From assembly GCA_014529385.2 (NCBI GenBank), contig CM043957.1, positions 70,703,003-70,763,002 on the forward strand: a stretch of 60,000 bases of DNA. Reading direction: 5' to 3'. Made by a program: the position numbers and the translations under genes. The DNA comes from Adiantum capillus-veneris (Eukaryota; Streptophyta; Polypodiopsida; Polypodiales; Pteridaceae). The notes under the pieces were generated by a model, which did no database searches, had not been told where the DNA came from, and worked only from the letters and a program-made list of their open reading frames with translations. Shown piece by piece: positions 24,201 to 33,289 of the stretch. The number at the start of each line of letters is the position of its first letter. Position 1 is the first letter of the stretch.

Positions 24201-25427
24201 ATTCTTCTTGATCCCTGGAACATATAAGACATCTGGCAAGCATAAATCTGAACCATTTGAAATGGTAATCAAAATCTTACCAACGCCTTTGATTGGATAA
24301 GAAGCATTATTTGCACATGTCACCTTCTTTCCTGCTGGAGCTGCATCCAATGAACAAAACAAATCCTTCCTTGAAGTAATATGCCTGGATGCACCACTAT
24401 CAAAGTACCAAATCATTTGTGTCTTGTCAACACTGTAAGCAGAAAAATTTGAACATACTACAAAAGCATAAGAATCCTGCACAAAGTTTGCAGACTCTTC
24501 TTTAGCTGTAGAAGAATCACCAGAAGCTGAAACAACCAAACTTGACTCTTTCTTCTTTTCTTTAGCAATTCGCTTTTTACACTCACTAATGTAGTGACCA
24601 GGTTTCTTGCAGTAGTGACATTTACCTTTCTTCTTGGACTTGTCGGAATCACCTTTAGACTTCTCTGAAGACTGTCCTGCACTAGACTTGGAGTGATGAG
24701 CACTCTCTTTACCCCTGTTTTTGTTCTGTACAACAAGAGCATGATCCATACCATCCACCTGTAAAGACTTGTTCTTACGTGATTGATCCTCCTGCAATAG
24801 CAAAGCCACTAACTCTTCAAAATGAAGAGGGTCAGGATTAGCTCGCAAAGACAGAGTCAAAGAAGTCTGAAAAGTCAAATAAGATGGTGGTAGTGAATTG
24901 AGTGTTTTGGAAACCAAGTCCTTCTCTGGAATCACTTCATCAATGCTAAGCAATTGCTCTTTAAGATCCCTGATTTTTGTAAGATGCTCGACAATATCGT
25001 CACCTTCGTCCATCTGTATTTTGTCAAGTTGTTTCTTCAAAAACTCTATTCTGGCAGCGTTTCTTCCTTCAAACATAGCTTGCAGAGTGTTCCAAGCATC
25101 CTCAGAAGTTCTGCAAGATATGATATGTGGTGTGATTGTCCTCTTTATGGTTAAGGCAATCACAGCCATAGCCTGTGCATCTTTAGTATCCCATCTCTTT
25201 TGCTCTGGAGTGACTTGTGAGGGTCCTGCACCAACAGCTGCACCACGACCAGGCGTGGCAGGTGCAATGCTACCTGGACGAACTTCATCTCCAGATACAT
25301 AATCCCACAATCCTTTACCAACCAAAACATTTTTGGCCATAAAAGACCAAAGAGAATAGTTGGTACCATCCAATTTGTCTTCGGATGTAAACGCACCAAA
25401 AATCTCTTTCTCCGTAGATTGAGCCAT
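21246..25427 (-). CDS. Copia Gag-Pol polyprotein, intact (1393 aa)
   Basis: ATG at 25425-25427, stop TGA at 21246-21248, no interruptions; the length is normal for plant copia. Domains in order: UBN2-type Gag (residues ~15-220, starting with KLDGTNYSLW); CX2CX4HX4C zinc knuckle (~268-281); aspartic protease with D-S-G-A-S (~342); GAG-pre-integrase HARFGH motif (~475); integrase with catalytic acidic residues near 566 (DDFSR region), 606 (DRGGEY) and 641 (NGVAERKN); RT beginning ~880 with YVDD at ~1071; RNase H from DSDWAGD (~1245) to the TKAL end (~1370). It performs the full copy-and-paste cycle: packaging, processing, cDNA synthesis and integration. I cannot tell whether it is transcribed. 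Confidence 0.97.
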   Translation of the reverse strand: MAQSTEKEIFGAFTSEDKLDGTNYSLWSFMAKNVLVGKGLWDYVSGDEVRPGSIAPATPGRGAAVGAGPSQVTPEQKRWDTKDAQAMAVIALTIKRTITPHIISCRTSEDAWNTLQAMFEGRNAARIEFLKKQLDKIQMDEGDDIVEHLTKIRDLKEQLLSIDEVIPEKDLVSKTLNSLPPSYLTFQTSLTLSLRANPDPLHFEELVALLLQEDQSRKNKSLQVDGMDHALVVQNKNRGKESAHHSKSSAGQSSEKSKGDSDKSKKKGKCHYCKKPGHYISECKKRIAKEKKKESSLVVSASGDSSTAKEESANFVQDSYAFVVCSNFSAYSVDKTQMIWYFDSGASRHITSRKDLFCSLDAAPAGKKVTCANNASYPIKGVGKILITISNGSDLCLPDVLYVPGIKKNLLSVSSLAKNGLRVIFEDDRCVVRDRENGYSLITTGTLDNGLFVLDRYEKQIQVYIAETKTQAMQDAELWHARFGHVGYGSLMTLQRHNMVHDLSLLEMPPRHVCEGCVLGKMHRFAFSQDGSVRATRKLQLVHSDVCGPMRTPSIGNSLYFVTFIDDFSRFCWVYPLKANSDVFAVFQHYVAMVENETGCKVQTLRTDRGGEYMSGAFKDFLGKKGIKHQCTMPYTPQQNGVAERKNRSLMETARCMLKAKSLPHKLWMEAVACAAHVLNRCPTRALKTITAYEAWYDKKPSVSYLRVFGCLAYAHIPQQLRGKLDDKAIKCIFVGYSSGSKGYRLYNPATNKIFESRDVIFAETIAQPMVAFDVPHMQTHDVFEDLLPSFVENQESQQVDNLDQSFDQHVTPHDVEEIVREEQEVLREERTLPKWVQKTLQDSKLDAPLPRKTRAGTTFGREQVDLACFSTLCDADEPDSFDQALECIQWKDAMQQEIDSIHKNHTWDLVDLPTGKKPIGTKWVFKVKRKQDGTVDRYKARLVAKGYAQQKGIDYDETFAPTSRASTVRSLVAIAAHHGWKVHQLDIKTVFLNGDLQEEVYVSQPSGFVVKGQEQKVCRLRKALYGLKQAPRAWYEKIHTYLIGQGFQNSPTESTLYVKKRDGVLIMLTLYVDDMLLTGNNADEIEAFKDALRKTFEMSDLGLLHYYLGIQFVQSEDGIYMLQAKYLHKILDKFGMQNCKTISTPVETGSKLSMHDAGETFDVHTYAAAVGCLIYLAGNTRPDIQFGVSQASRFMHSPGMHHWQAMKRILRYLSGTPNLAMFFPRGDMYGKHSSMQLLGYIDSDWAGDFDTRHSTSGNCFFLGNACISWLSKKQPTVATSTCEAEYRAAFTATVDCVWIRRLLADLCECQQAPTTIFTDSQSAMAVARNPVFHARTKHIEVHYHYVRERLHAGEITLTYCPTQDNIVDLFTKALSREKFEAFRKALGLLSYT

Positions 25428-25812
25428 ACTGTAGATGCAAACAAGAGAGCAAAAGAACCTCCAAGAGATTCACAAATCTCCTCTCCAATCCAAGCAAAAC
25501 TCTACACAAAATCTCAGCACAAAGCTAAGACAAGCTGCTTCCCAAAAGAACTGTTTACCTGAAGAAAATCTGTCAAAAAGCACACCCTCTTGATCTAAAC
25601 GCCTCCGAAAAGTAACTTCTGCTACGCTGCTCAGAACAAAATTCTGAGGGCTCGAACGGCTTCGAAAGGGGGGTAAAACCTCAGGTCACCTATTCAGAAT
25701 ACTCCCGAAACGTCGAGGATGCTCCCACGAACAAATTTTCCGAAAACTGCCTGAAAACTGCGATTGCGCGCGCGGACGCGAAAACGCAAGTAGAGGCTCT
25801 GGAAATCACCTT

Positions 25813-25824
25813 GCTCTGATACCA
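25813..25824 (-). promoter_or_regulatory. Primer-binding site, initiator tRNA-Met (minus strand)
   Basis: The minus strand reads TGGTATCAGAGC two bases inside the 5' LTR, the standard copia primer site. Confidence 0.95.
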
Positions 25825-25826
25825 AT

Positions 25827-26108
25827 TGTTGAAGATGATGAAACAGAAAACAGAAGGAAGACAGCAACTCAGAGTAGGAAGAAGATGGAGAAGGAGAAGA
25901 CACAGAGCTTGTGTACGAGATCTCTGTAGTCTCTCTCTATGTATTGGAATAATAATAATGTGTATACAAACTCAGAGCTACAAAGCTTATATGAAACCCT
26001 AAGAGATAAGGTGTCCTTTCACACCAGATGTCCAAGGGGAAAAACCCAGTGGGAGAAAAGTGCCCCTGGTGAAGCGCGTATACACACTAACACTACTACA
26101 TGTCTACA
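25827..26108 (-). repeat. 5' LTR of the intact copia element (282 bp)
   Basis: Same length and 281/282 identity with the 3' LTR. The leader from 25428 to 25812 (minus strand) holds no ORF I can support. Confidence 0.97.
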
Positions 26109-26113
26109 GGTCC

Positions 26114-26902
26114 ATGCTTCAAGGGCCAGGCCATATCCTCGAAGAGAGAGTTACCGCGTCAGTTATCCAAGCAAAGAAAAAGAAGACACGAAGGAAGAGG
26201 TCACAGAATACGGGAAATTCAAAGCCAAGTTCCAAAACAAACATAGGAACAGGAGATGACCCCGTGTATATGAATGACCTCGAGGATGATTCAGATTCAA
26301 TCGAGACAATGGAGGCTAGAACCAATACCACAAAGGGAAAGACCGACAAAGAAAACCGTAACATGGAACCAAATGAAAACCGAATAAGAGAAAACCATAA
26401 AGAGCCTCTGAAAACACCACAAGTGTTTCCAAATCCAATCCAAGACCCCCAAGATAAACCGCAGGGGCAAAAAGGGAAGGATCGTAAAAAGAAGATTGGG
26501 ACGTACCCAAACCCAGTAGACGAGATTGAGCAGGTGAAACATCTAAGAGGTTTAGTGGAGGAGACTCAAAGGAAACTAGAACCGGAACCCATGCATGCCA
26601 AAATTCATGACACAGTGTTTCCCACGCAAGTTCATCCACCCCACATGAGCCATAGACCGTTAGCCATATCTAGTATCATCCAAGAAGGGAGTGAGGACGG
26701 GACATCAGAAAGTGAGCATACACCTTTCTTGTTGGAAAGGATGTTTAACGAAGGAATACCTGATCCCATTGAGGAATATGAGATTCCATCCTCACCAGTT
26801 CCTAGTCAAGGACCTACACCCTGCAAAATGCCAATGAATGTTGCCAAACTAGTGGACTTCATGTCTTCTGAGGTCCGAACCACGATCATAGCAAAGCTGT
26901 AA
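26114..26902 (+). pseudogene. Gypsy Gag, part after the copia insertion
   Basis: Continues the gag frame in register. The segment is basic at first (KKKKTRRKR near 26180) and then charged and low-complexity, without recognised domains. A TAA at 26900-26902 ends it, but the same frame is open immediately after and leads into the protease, so this may be a nonsense change or a natural gag/pol boundary. The bases around it would fit a C-to-T change of a glutamine codon. Confidence 0.8.
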
Positions 26903-28978
26903 GGAGATCCTGAGTTATTCCTTGCACTTCGAGCATTCCTTAACGGAGAGCTACAAATGGGATTACCGCAGTTTGCGCAACCAAATAGGCCTGAATCGAT
27001 TATGATTGATGAGGAAAATCATGTGCAATCACTTGACTTAGATGGACACGAGTCTGTGATCGAGGTACCCATTAACGAATTAGGGCAGTATTTTGAAGGC
27101 GACGAGTCTAATGCGACCCTACCCATCACTACCAAGGGATTAACTATAAAGGGAATTCTTGATGGTGGTGCGCGAGTTAGCATCGTTACAAAAGATTGTT
27201 GGGAATCCATGGGAAAACCCCGCCTCAGTGTTACTAACATTGTGGTAAAGATGGCAAATCGTACCATAGCCAAACCTATGGGGATGCTCAAGGATCTTAA
27301 GATCAAAGTTCTAGGACACAAGGTACGACATACGTTCATTGTAATGGATTTCTCTAAACACCTTATGTCATATGAAATGATTTTAGGACGACCATTCATG
27401 AGGGAAGCACAAATGGTTCATGATTGGTCTAAAACTCATGTCTATTTGCAATTCCAAGACTCTATCCTTAGAGTGGATTTGGTGACTGGTAAGGTACACC
27501 CCTTAGGGAGTAAAACCATTATTGATCATCGCTCTGACACCACAGTTCACTCGGCCCCACTACAATATTGTTACACTTGTAAGAAGGATACAGACATTGG
27601 CCAAGATTCTCCTTACATGGATGTGTTACCGGGTATGATGGAATCAGACAACGTAGACTGGGTACACCTAGCTGCAACCATAGATACCTGGGGAAATAGA
27701 GGAACCACTTGGGTCACACCAGAGGGGGAAGAGGTACCACAAATTTCACCTCTGAACATGATAAGTTCCATACATGCATCTTCTAAGGGCAAGGCAATTG
27801 TAGACCAATCTGACAGTGACACCGATAGCTCAATAGAAGACTTTGACCAACACGACTCAGACACGGATTCCCAGAGTGAAACGGATTCTGAATCTCATGA
27901 ATTAGAGAGTGGAGCAAGTTTAGAGTCAAAACATTCGGAAGGACCGAGCACATCAACCGATGATAGCTCCTCCGAGAGTGAAGAGGACACCAACGAGGAC
28001 TCCTTTAGTGAGCCAGATCTAAATGCAAATCAAAAGCAGGTCTCAAATAAGAAAAAGAAAAACTTTAAGAGGCTTCGATATCGAGCCAATGTACGTGCTA
28101 GGATAAAAAAGAAGAGATCCTCAGCAGAATGGCTCAGTTATATAGGAGCATGTGATGCTCATCGAAAATTGGTAGACGATTGGGGTGAATATCTCCAAAA
28201 TGTTATGTGGTGTAGACCACGACCCCATGACATAGCCCAATTAGAGATCATAGACAAGCCAAAGTTGAGCCGCACTGCAAGGAGGCGTCAAAACCAAGAG
28301 TTAGCTCGACAACACAAGAAAGCAGAAATAGAAGCACAGACCAAAGCACAACCAGAATCCACAGACTTGCATCCTGCACCAGAACATTTCAAATCTTACA
28401 CCACAGGGGAAGCAAAGGTTGTGTACACAAAAGCCCAAAGAATACCTATCGATGGGAATAATGGAATCTATGATGGTCCGGCAATAGTTAAAGAAATAGA
28501 ATTAGCTGACCCCGGTGAAGAATCAAAACCTGTTTTTATTGCCCAAGACCTCACAGAAGTTGAAGAGGCGGTCCTCAAAGAGCTTCTCAAGGAATTCAAG
28601 GACATATTCGCTTGGACATACCATGATATGAAAGGTGTTCCACCTTCTGTGGTCCAACATACAATCCCTATGATTAGCACTGCGAAGCCCGTACAACAAA
28701 GACCCTACCCGATGAATCCTAAGTACGCAAAGATCATTCAAGAAGAACTAGAAAAGCTTATCAAATGTGGGTTCATATATCCTATTGAACACTCTGAATG
28801 GGTGTCTCCAATAGTTATCATGCCAAAAAAGAATGGGAAACTCAGGGTGTGCGTGGACCTCAAAAAAGTTAATGCAGCTACTAGAAGAGACCATTACCCC
28901 CTACCATATTCCGAACATGTACTCGAAAGAGTTGCAGGCAAGGAAGCTTATAGCTTTCTAGATGGGTACTCAGGCTAA
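26903..28978 (+). pseudogene. Gypsy Pol part 1: protease and N-terminal RT
   Basis: Open in the gag frame (first ATG 26957). A retropepsin domain lies at about 27120-27420 with the active-site variant D-G-G-A at 27163-27174, a form I recall from plant gypsy elements, and an ILGRPF motif near 27380. An acidic serine-rich linker follows (27800-28020), then RT from about 28560: the PKKNGKLRVCVDLKKVN motif is clear. TAA at 28976-28978 falls inside RT just after the DGYSG motif, where a coding triplet is expected, so RT is truncated. Confidence 0.88.
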
Positions 28979-30412
28979 AACCAAATCACGATAGCGCTAG
29001 AGGACCAAGCTAAAACTGCCTTCATCACAGAATTTGGCGTGTTTGCATTTCGTGTGATGGCTTCTGGCTTAACAAATGCCCCTGCTACATTCCAACGATT
29101 AATAAACACTGGTTTTAAAGAATATTTGAGAGAGTTTTGTGAAGCTTTCTTAGACGACCTTTGTGTTTACTCTTCTTGGAAAGAACATCTATCATGTTTG
29201 CGGAAGGTGTTTGAAAAGTGTAGGTTATATCGTATCTCATTGAACCCATTCAAATGCCAATTTTGGGTCAGGCATGGAGTTATTTTAGGGCATATAGTAT
29301 CTAAGAATGGTATCTCAACCGATGAGAGCAAAATTAAAGTGATTCTAGAGTTACCACCACCAACCAATTACAAGGGAGTTCAAAGGTTCATGGGACACGT
29401 GGGTTATTATCGACGGTTTATTTTATTTTTCGCTGAGATAGCACGTCCTTTGTACAAGCTTCTCATTGAATTTAAATGGACTGAAGAGTGTGACCAGGCC
29501 TATGAACAATTGAAGAAAACACTAGCAAGTGCTCCGATTTTAAGGACACCTAACTGGGATGTCATTTTCCATGTGCATATTGATGCATCAAACTTTGCTA
29601 TTGGGTGTGTTCTCACTCAACCAAGAGAACATAAATTGGACTATCCCATTAGCTTTGCAAGCCGTCAATTGAACGATACTGAAAGGAACTACACCACTAC
29701 AGATCGAGAAGGTTTAGCAATGGTTTATGCAGTAAAGAAATTTCGCTACTACCTTCTGGCAAACAAGTTTGTATTTTATGTGGATCATCAAGCGTTGTTG
29801 TATTTGGTAAACAAGCCATGCTCCACAGGAAGAATCACACGATGGTTGTTAATTCTTCTGGAGTTTGATTTCACGATTGTAGTGAGACCCGGTAAAAGGC
29901 ACATCATGGCTGATCATTTGTCTCGCATACCCAATGGTGAAGCCCCTACAGGAGTTGATGATGAATTACCCGATACTTCCCTATTCATAGTTGAGACTAT
30001 GCCTGAATGGAGTGAGAACATTGTTAACTTTTTAGTTAATGGTTTTTCACCCAAGGAACTTCGTAAGGATATCGCTCGAAGGCTAGTAAAAGAATGTGAA
30101 CCCTATTGTTTGATTGCCGGAACTCTGTATAGACTAGGCAAGGACGATATTCTTAGGCGTTGTGCCCGCGAGGATGAATATTTGTATATCTTGCAAGAAG
30201 CACATATGGGCATAGCAGGAGGACATTTTTCAGGAGATCTGACTGCTAGAAAGGTGCTGCAATCAGGCTATTGGTGGACAACTTTATTTAAGGATGCATC
30301 ACTTTTTACAAAAGGGTGTGATGAGTGCCAACGTTACAAGACCACACAGCGCAAAGACAGAATGCCCTTACATCCTATTAAAGTAACCCAACCATTTGAA
30401 AAATGGGGTTAG
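28979..30412 (+). pseudogene. Gypsy Pol part 2: RT core, RNase H, integrase zinc finger
   Basis: Same frame as part 1 beyond the stop (first ATG 29039). Contains the RT catalytic FLDD (about 29147-29158), RT thumb, RNase H with HIDAS (29578), the DREG region (29701) and DHQALLY (29785), then the integrase HHCC zinc finger (about 30200-30345). It ends at TAG 30410-30412, caused by loss of one base in a GGGG run at the conserved KWG-(x)-DF motif. The remaining integrase continues in another frame. Confidence 0.9.
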
Positions 30413-32619
30413 ACTTTGTAGGTCCAATTAGTCCCGCAGCTTGCAACACTCAATCTCGATATATTCTAGTTGCTACGGACTATGTAACAAAGTGGGCTGA
30501 AGCTAAGGCTTCACAAAAAGCTGACGCGAGGACAACAACTAAGTTTCTTTTTGAGAACATTATCACAAGATTTGGTTGCCCTTTTGAAATTGTTAGTGAT
30601 AATGGTACCCATTTTATAAATGAGGTAATAAGAGAGCTTACCACGACCTTTATGATATCCCACCATAAGTCTACACCTTATTACCCGCAAGCTAATGGAC
30701 AAGCCGAGAGCACCAACAAGACTCTAATCTCTATTTTAACCAAGACGGTAGAAGCTCATTGCACTGATTGGGATTTGAAGTTGACATCTGCTCTATGGGC
30801 TTATCGTACTGCTTATAAAGTGGCTATTAATTGTACGCCATTCAAAATGGTATACGGCCAAGAAGCGGTTATGCCTTGGGAGTTTGTCATTCCTAGTCTT
30901 AGGGTAGCTTCGCAAGAAGGATGGAATGGTAACCCCTTAACCGAGCGTTTGTATATCTTAGAAAAACTAGACGAAGAGAGACAGTTGGCTCTGCAAAATG
31001 CTCTTGTGGAAAAGGATAGGAGAAAGAAGTGGTTTGATCGCCATGTGAAGGACAAGGACATCAAAGTTGGTGATAAAGTCCTTATGTATGGAGTACGTAA
31101 AGAGAAGAAAAAGTTGAAATATGCTGGTAAAGGACCATATAGAGTATGTGAAATTACCCCACAAGGTACCCTTCGTGTGGAAACTCTTGATGGAGTTGAA
31201 ACCATTGGATTCCTCAATGGGAGTAAATTCAAAAGATATTATGATCCTTTAAGCCAAGAAGAACTACGGGCCATTCATCAAAAGAAGGCCGCCAAAGCGC
31301 AAACCGAGTTAAAGAAGATACAAGCTCAAGCTGAGGCTAAGGAGCAACAACAACGTATAAGACAAAAACGAGAGGCTAACCTTGGAGTCACAAATGCATT
31401 CCACGTGGAAATCGAAGAGGATTGGTTGGACTCTGACACACCTCTACGATACCCTATTGAGTTAAATAGTGCCTATGGAAAAGTGCTATATAACGCTTTA
31501 TTGGACACGGGTGCTAAATATAATCTGCTATCCTATGGGGTGTGGTGTCAGTTAGGGAAGCCACCTCTATCTGAGAGTATTATCCAAGTCAAGGGTGTCA
31601 ACAAGAAAAAAAATACGGTTTTTGGAATCTGGCACACTTCTGTCAGTTATGACAATGGAATTGTAGCTCAAGACTTTTTGGTCATGCCTACTGGAACTAT
31701 GGAGGGTAATATAAACCTAGGACGCACGTGGATGATAGCCACCAAATGCACTATTGATTGGGGGACTGGAAGTGTCACAACGCAAAAACCAACTCTTATC
31801 CCTACCACTCAAGCCGTAGTCCTTGAGATATTGCCTAAGGAAATAAAACCCAAGACATTGCATGTCCAGGAGGTTGAACCATACGTCCCCATAGCCCAAC
31901 TCTCTAGATCTTCAACTGATGTAGTTGAAAGAAAGCTTGAGACACACAAGAACCATCCTAATATAACAAAGAAAGCATACAAGTGGGTCCCTAAAGCTTC
32001 TTTAGTAACCATGGCTGATGCTAAAAAACGGAAGCCTCGTAAGAAACGTCCCACTTGCTCCAAGAAATGTAAGAAAACGTGGCGCTGGATTCCTAAACGA
32101 CTATTAAAAGCCCAAGGATACTATAAAGGAAATGATCAAATCTGGGTGCCCAAACGTAAATTGTACTCTTACCTGTCACCTGGCCCATGTAAACCCAATC
32201 CTGTGGCTGCAAAACAAATTGAAAATCGTGGAAAGGAAAAAATCACGGAATGCGACACACATGCTCCAAAGCTAGTTTGGGTACCAAAGAAAGAACGATT
32301 TGTTCCACCTAGCTTAGGAACAGGAAAAGAAAATGAAGCTTCTTGCTCTTCATGTAGTTCCTATACGGAAATAGAAGCTTCGACACAACCTCCACCTACC
32401 ATTGTACATATCCATACAAGCAAGAAAGAGTTTGTACCTCCCGTTGTAGATTCACCACCTCCAACGATGTTGCAAATAAAATCATGGGAGAGTACCTTAC
32501 CACCCTTGCAACTAGATGAAACACATAGGGTGATCGAAAACTATTGGTTAAAGCCTTTACCCATAACAACTTGGAACAATTGGTTTCAAAAGGTGACGAC
32601 ATCATTCCAAAAAGTATGA
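30403..32619 (+). pseudogene. Gypsy Pol part 3: integrase core plus a second retropepsin-like domain
   Basis: Frame-shifted continuation of pol, open to TGA 32617-32619. The integrase core has its catalytic triad at about 30478 (ATDY), 30595 (SDNG) and 30706 (GQAES), followed by a basic C-terminal region and a charged, alanine/glutamine-rich coiled-coil-like stretch (31290-31380). Then, unexpectedly, a second aspartic-protease-like domain appears at about 31447-31765: LLDTGAKYNLL (around 31500), a central beta-rich part, and NLGRTW (about 31716) before TIDW. After it come four W-V/I-P-K motifs (31984, 32086, 32146, 32278) in a very basic context, and a proline-rich end. No chromodomain. The DTG form differs from the first protease's DGG. 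Confidence 0.87.
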
Positions 32620-32626
32620 TCTACCC

Positions 32627-32640
32627 AAGGAAGGGGGGAG
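32627..32640 (+). promoter_or_regulatory. Internal polypurine tract of the gypsy element
   Basis: AAGGAAGGGGGGAG, eight bases after the pol stop and directly followed by TGTTTGC, the arrangement normally found at a 3' LTR junction. It shares AGGAAGGGGGG with the terminal tract at 34627. Could be a central PPT or a fossil 3' end. Confidence 0.7.
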
Positions 32641-32721
32641 TGTTTGCTGACATCCGTCATTCACTTGCTTCCCTCTCAACCTTCCACCCTGACCTCTCCA
32701 TCTCCAATCTTAGGGAATGTA

Positions 32722-32729
32722 TATATAAA
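32722..32729 (+). promoter_or_regulatory. Internal TATA box (TATATAAA)
   Basis: Perfect plant TATA consensus ~145 bp upstream of the ATG of the small downstream ORF and ~80 bp after the internal polypurine tract. Either a promoter for that ORF or the TATA box of an old LTR fragment. Confidence 0.5.
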
Positions 32730-32866
32730 GCCTTATACTCACAAAAACAAGATAAAAAAGTAAAAGAGCAAGAGCCATAACACAAAATAATAAAAACAAA
32801 TTATGCACAAGAACACGACCCTTGTAATATTTGCACTCTAACCATCATCTATTTGCGTGTACAGAT

Positions 32867-33289
32867 ATGGCTAGTACGCTAGAGTCATCCACTCCTGCCT
32901 TGGGTGAGAGGTACCCTTGTTACTTTTCACAAATGTTTCACATGGTCTTTCCAGTGCTTGCATGTGAATGGGATTTGATAGGTACGCTAGCATGTGAGAG
33001 GAATTTTGAGGAGTTAGAATGGCTGATACGTCTCTTGACCACGTCTGATCCATACTTAGTAGAGAGCGTTTCTCCCATTGCACAAGCCTACCCTTTTGAC
33101 CAAGATGACTATAGGCGTCTAGTGACCTTCTTAGTAAACATGGGCACCTATGATGAAGAAGAAAATTTACATGACTACACGGATGACACATATGGTCTCA
33201 TGGATGATGACTTTGTTTATCTCGACGACGAGGATAAGGGTTTAGCCTTAGGGTTTCCCCCCAACCTCTACAATATCCTATTCCCTTGA
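32867..33289 (+). CDS. Accessory acidic protein of the gypsy element (140 aa)
   Basis: ATG at 32867 to TGA 33287-33289, intact although gag-pol is riddled with stops. I chose this ATG because upstream in-frame starts are non-ATG. The protein is soluble-looking, with aromatic and leucine-rich segments in the first 80 residues and a strongly acidic tail (EEEN...DDT...MDDD...DDED). No signal peptide, transmembrane segment or zinc motif is seen, so it does not look like an envelope protein. I do not recognise the family. It has its own TATA box upstream and another purine run (33296-33303) right after its stop. Short acidic regulators exist in other retroelements, but its function here is unknown. 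Confidence 0.5.
   Translation: MASTLESSTPALGERYPCYFSQMFHMVFPVLACEWDLIGTLACERNFEELEWLIRLLTTSDPYLVESVSPIAQAYPFDQDDYRRLVTFLVNMGTYDEEENLHDYTDDTYGLMDDDFVYLDDEDKGLALGFPPNLYNILFP

Larger units (their letters stand above)
20917..26108 (-). mobile_element. Intact young Ty1/copia element, 5.19 kb
   Basis: Minus-strand element with 282-bp LTRs at 25827-26108 (5') and 20917-21198 (3'), an initiator tRNA-Met site, a single uninterrupted Gag-Pol frame, a polypurine tract and a perfect 5-bp duplication. The LTRs differ by one base (G at 20937, A at 25847), so it is by far the youngest insertion here. All catalytic motifs I can check are present, making it a candidate autonomous copy. Confidence 0.97.

Noticed and set aside
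21246-25427. Shadow frames on the plus strand inside the copia polyprotein (for example 24898-25302)
   Set aside because: Antisense to an intact Gag-Pol frame with all expected domains.
32867-33289. Envelope-like protein of the gypsy element
   Set aside because: The ORF is in the position of an env-like gene but has no signal peptide, transmembrane segment or cysteine pattern.
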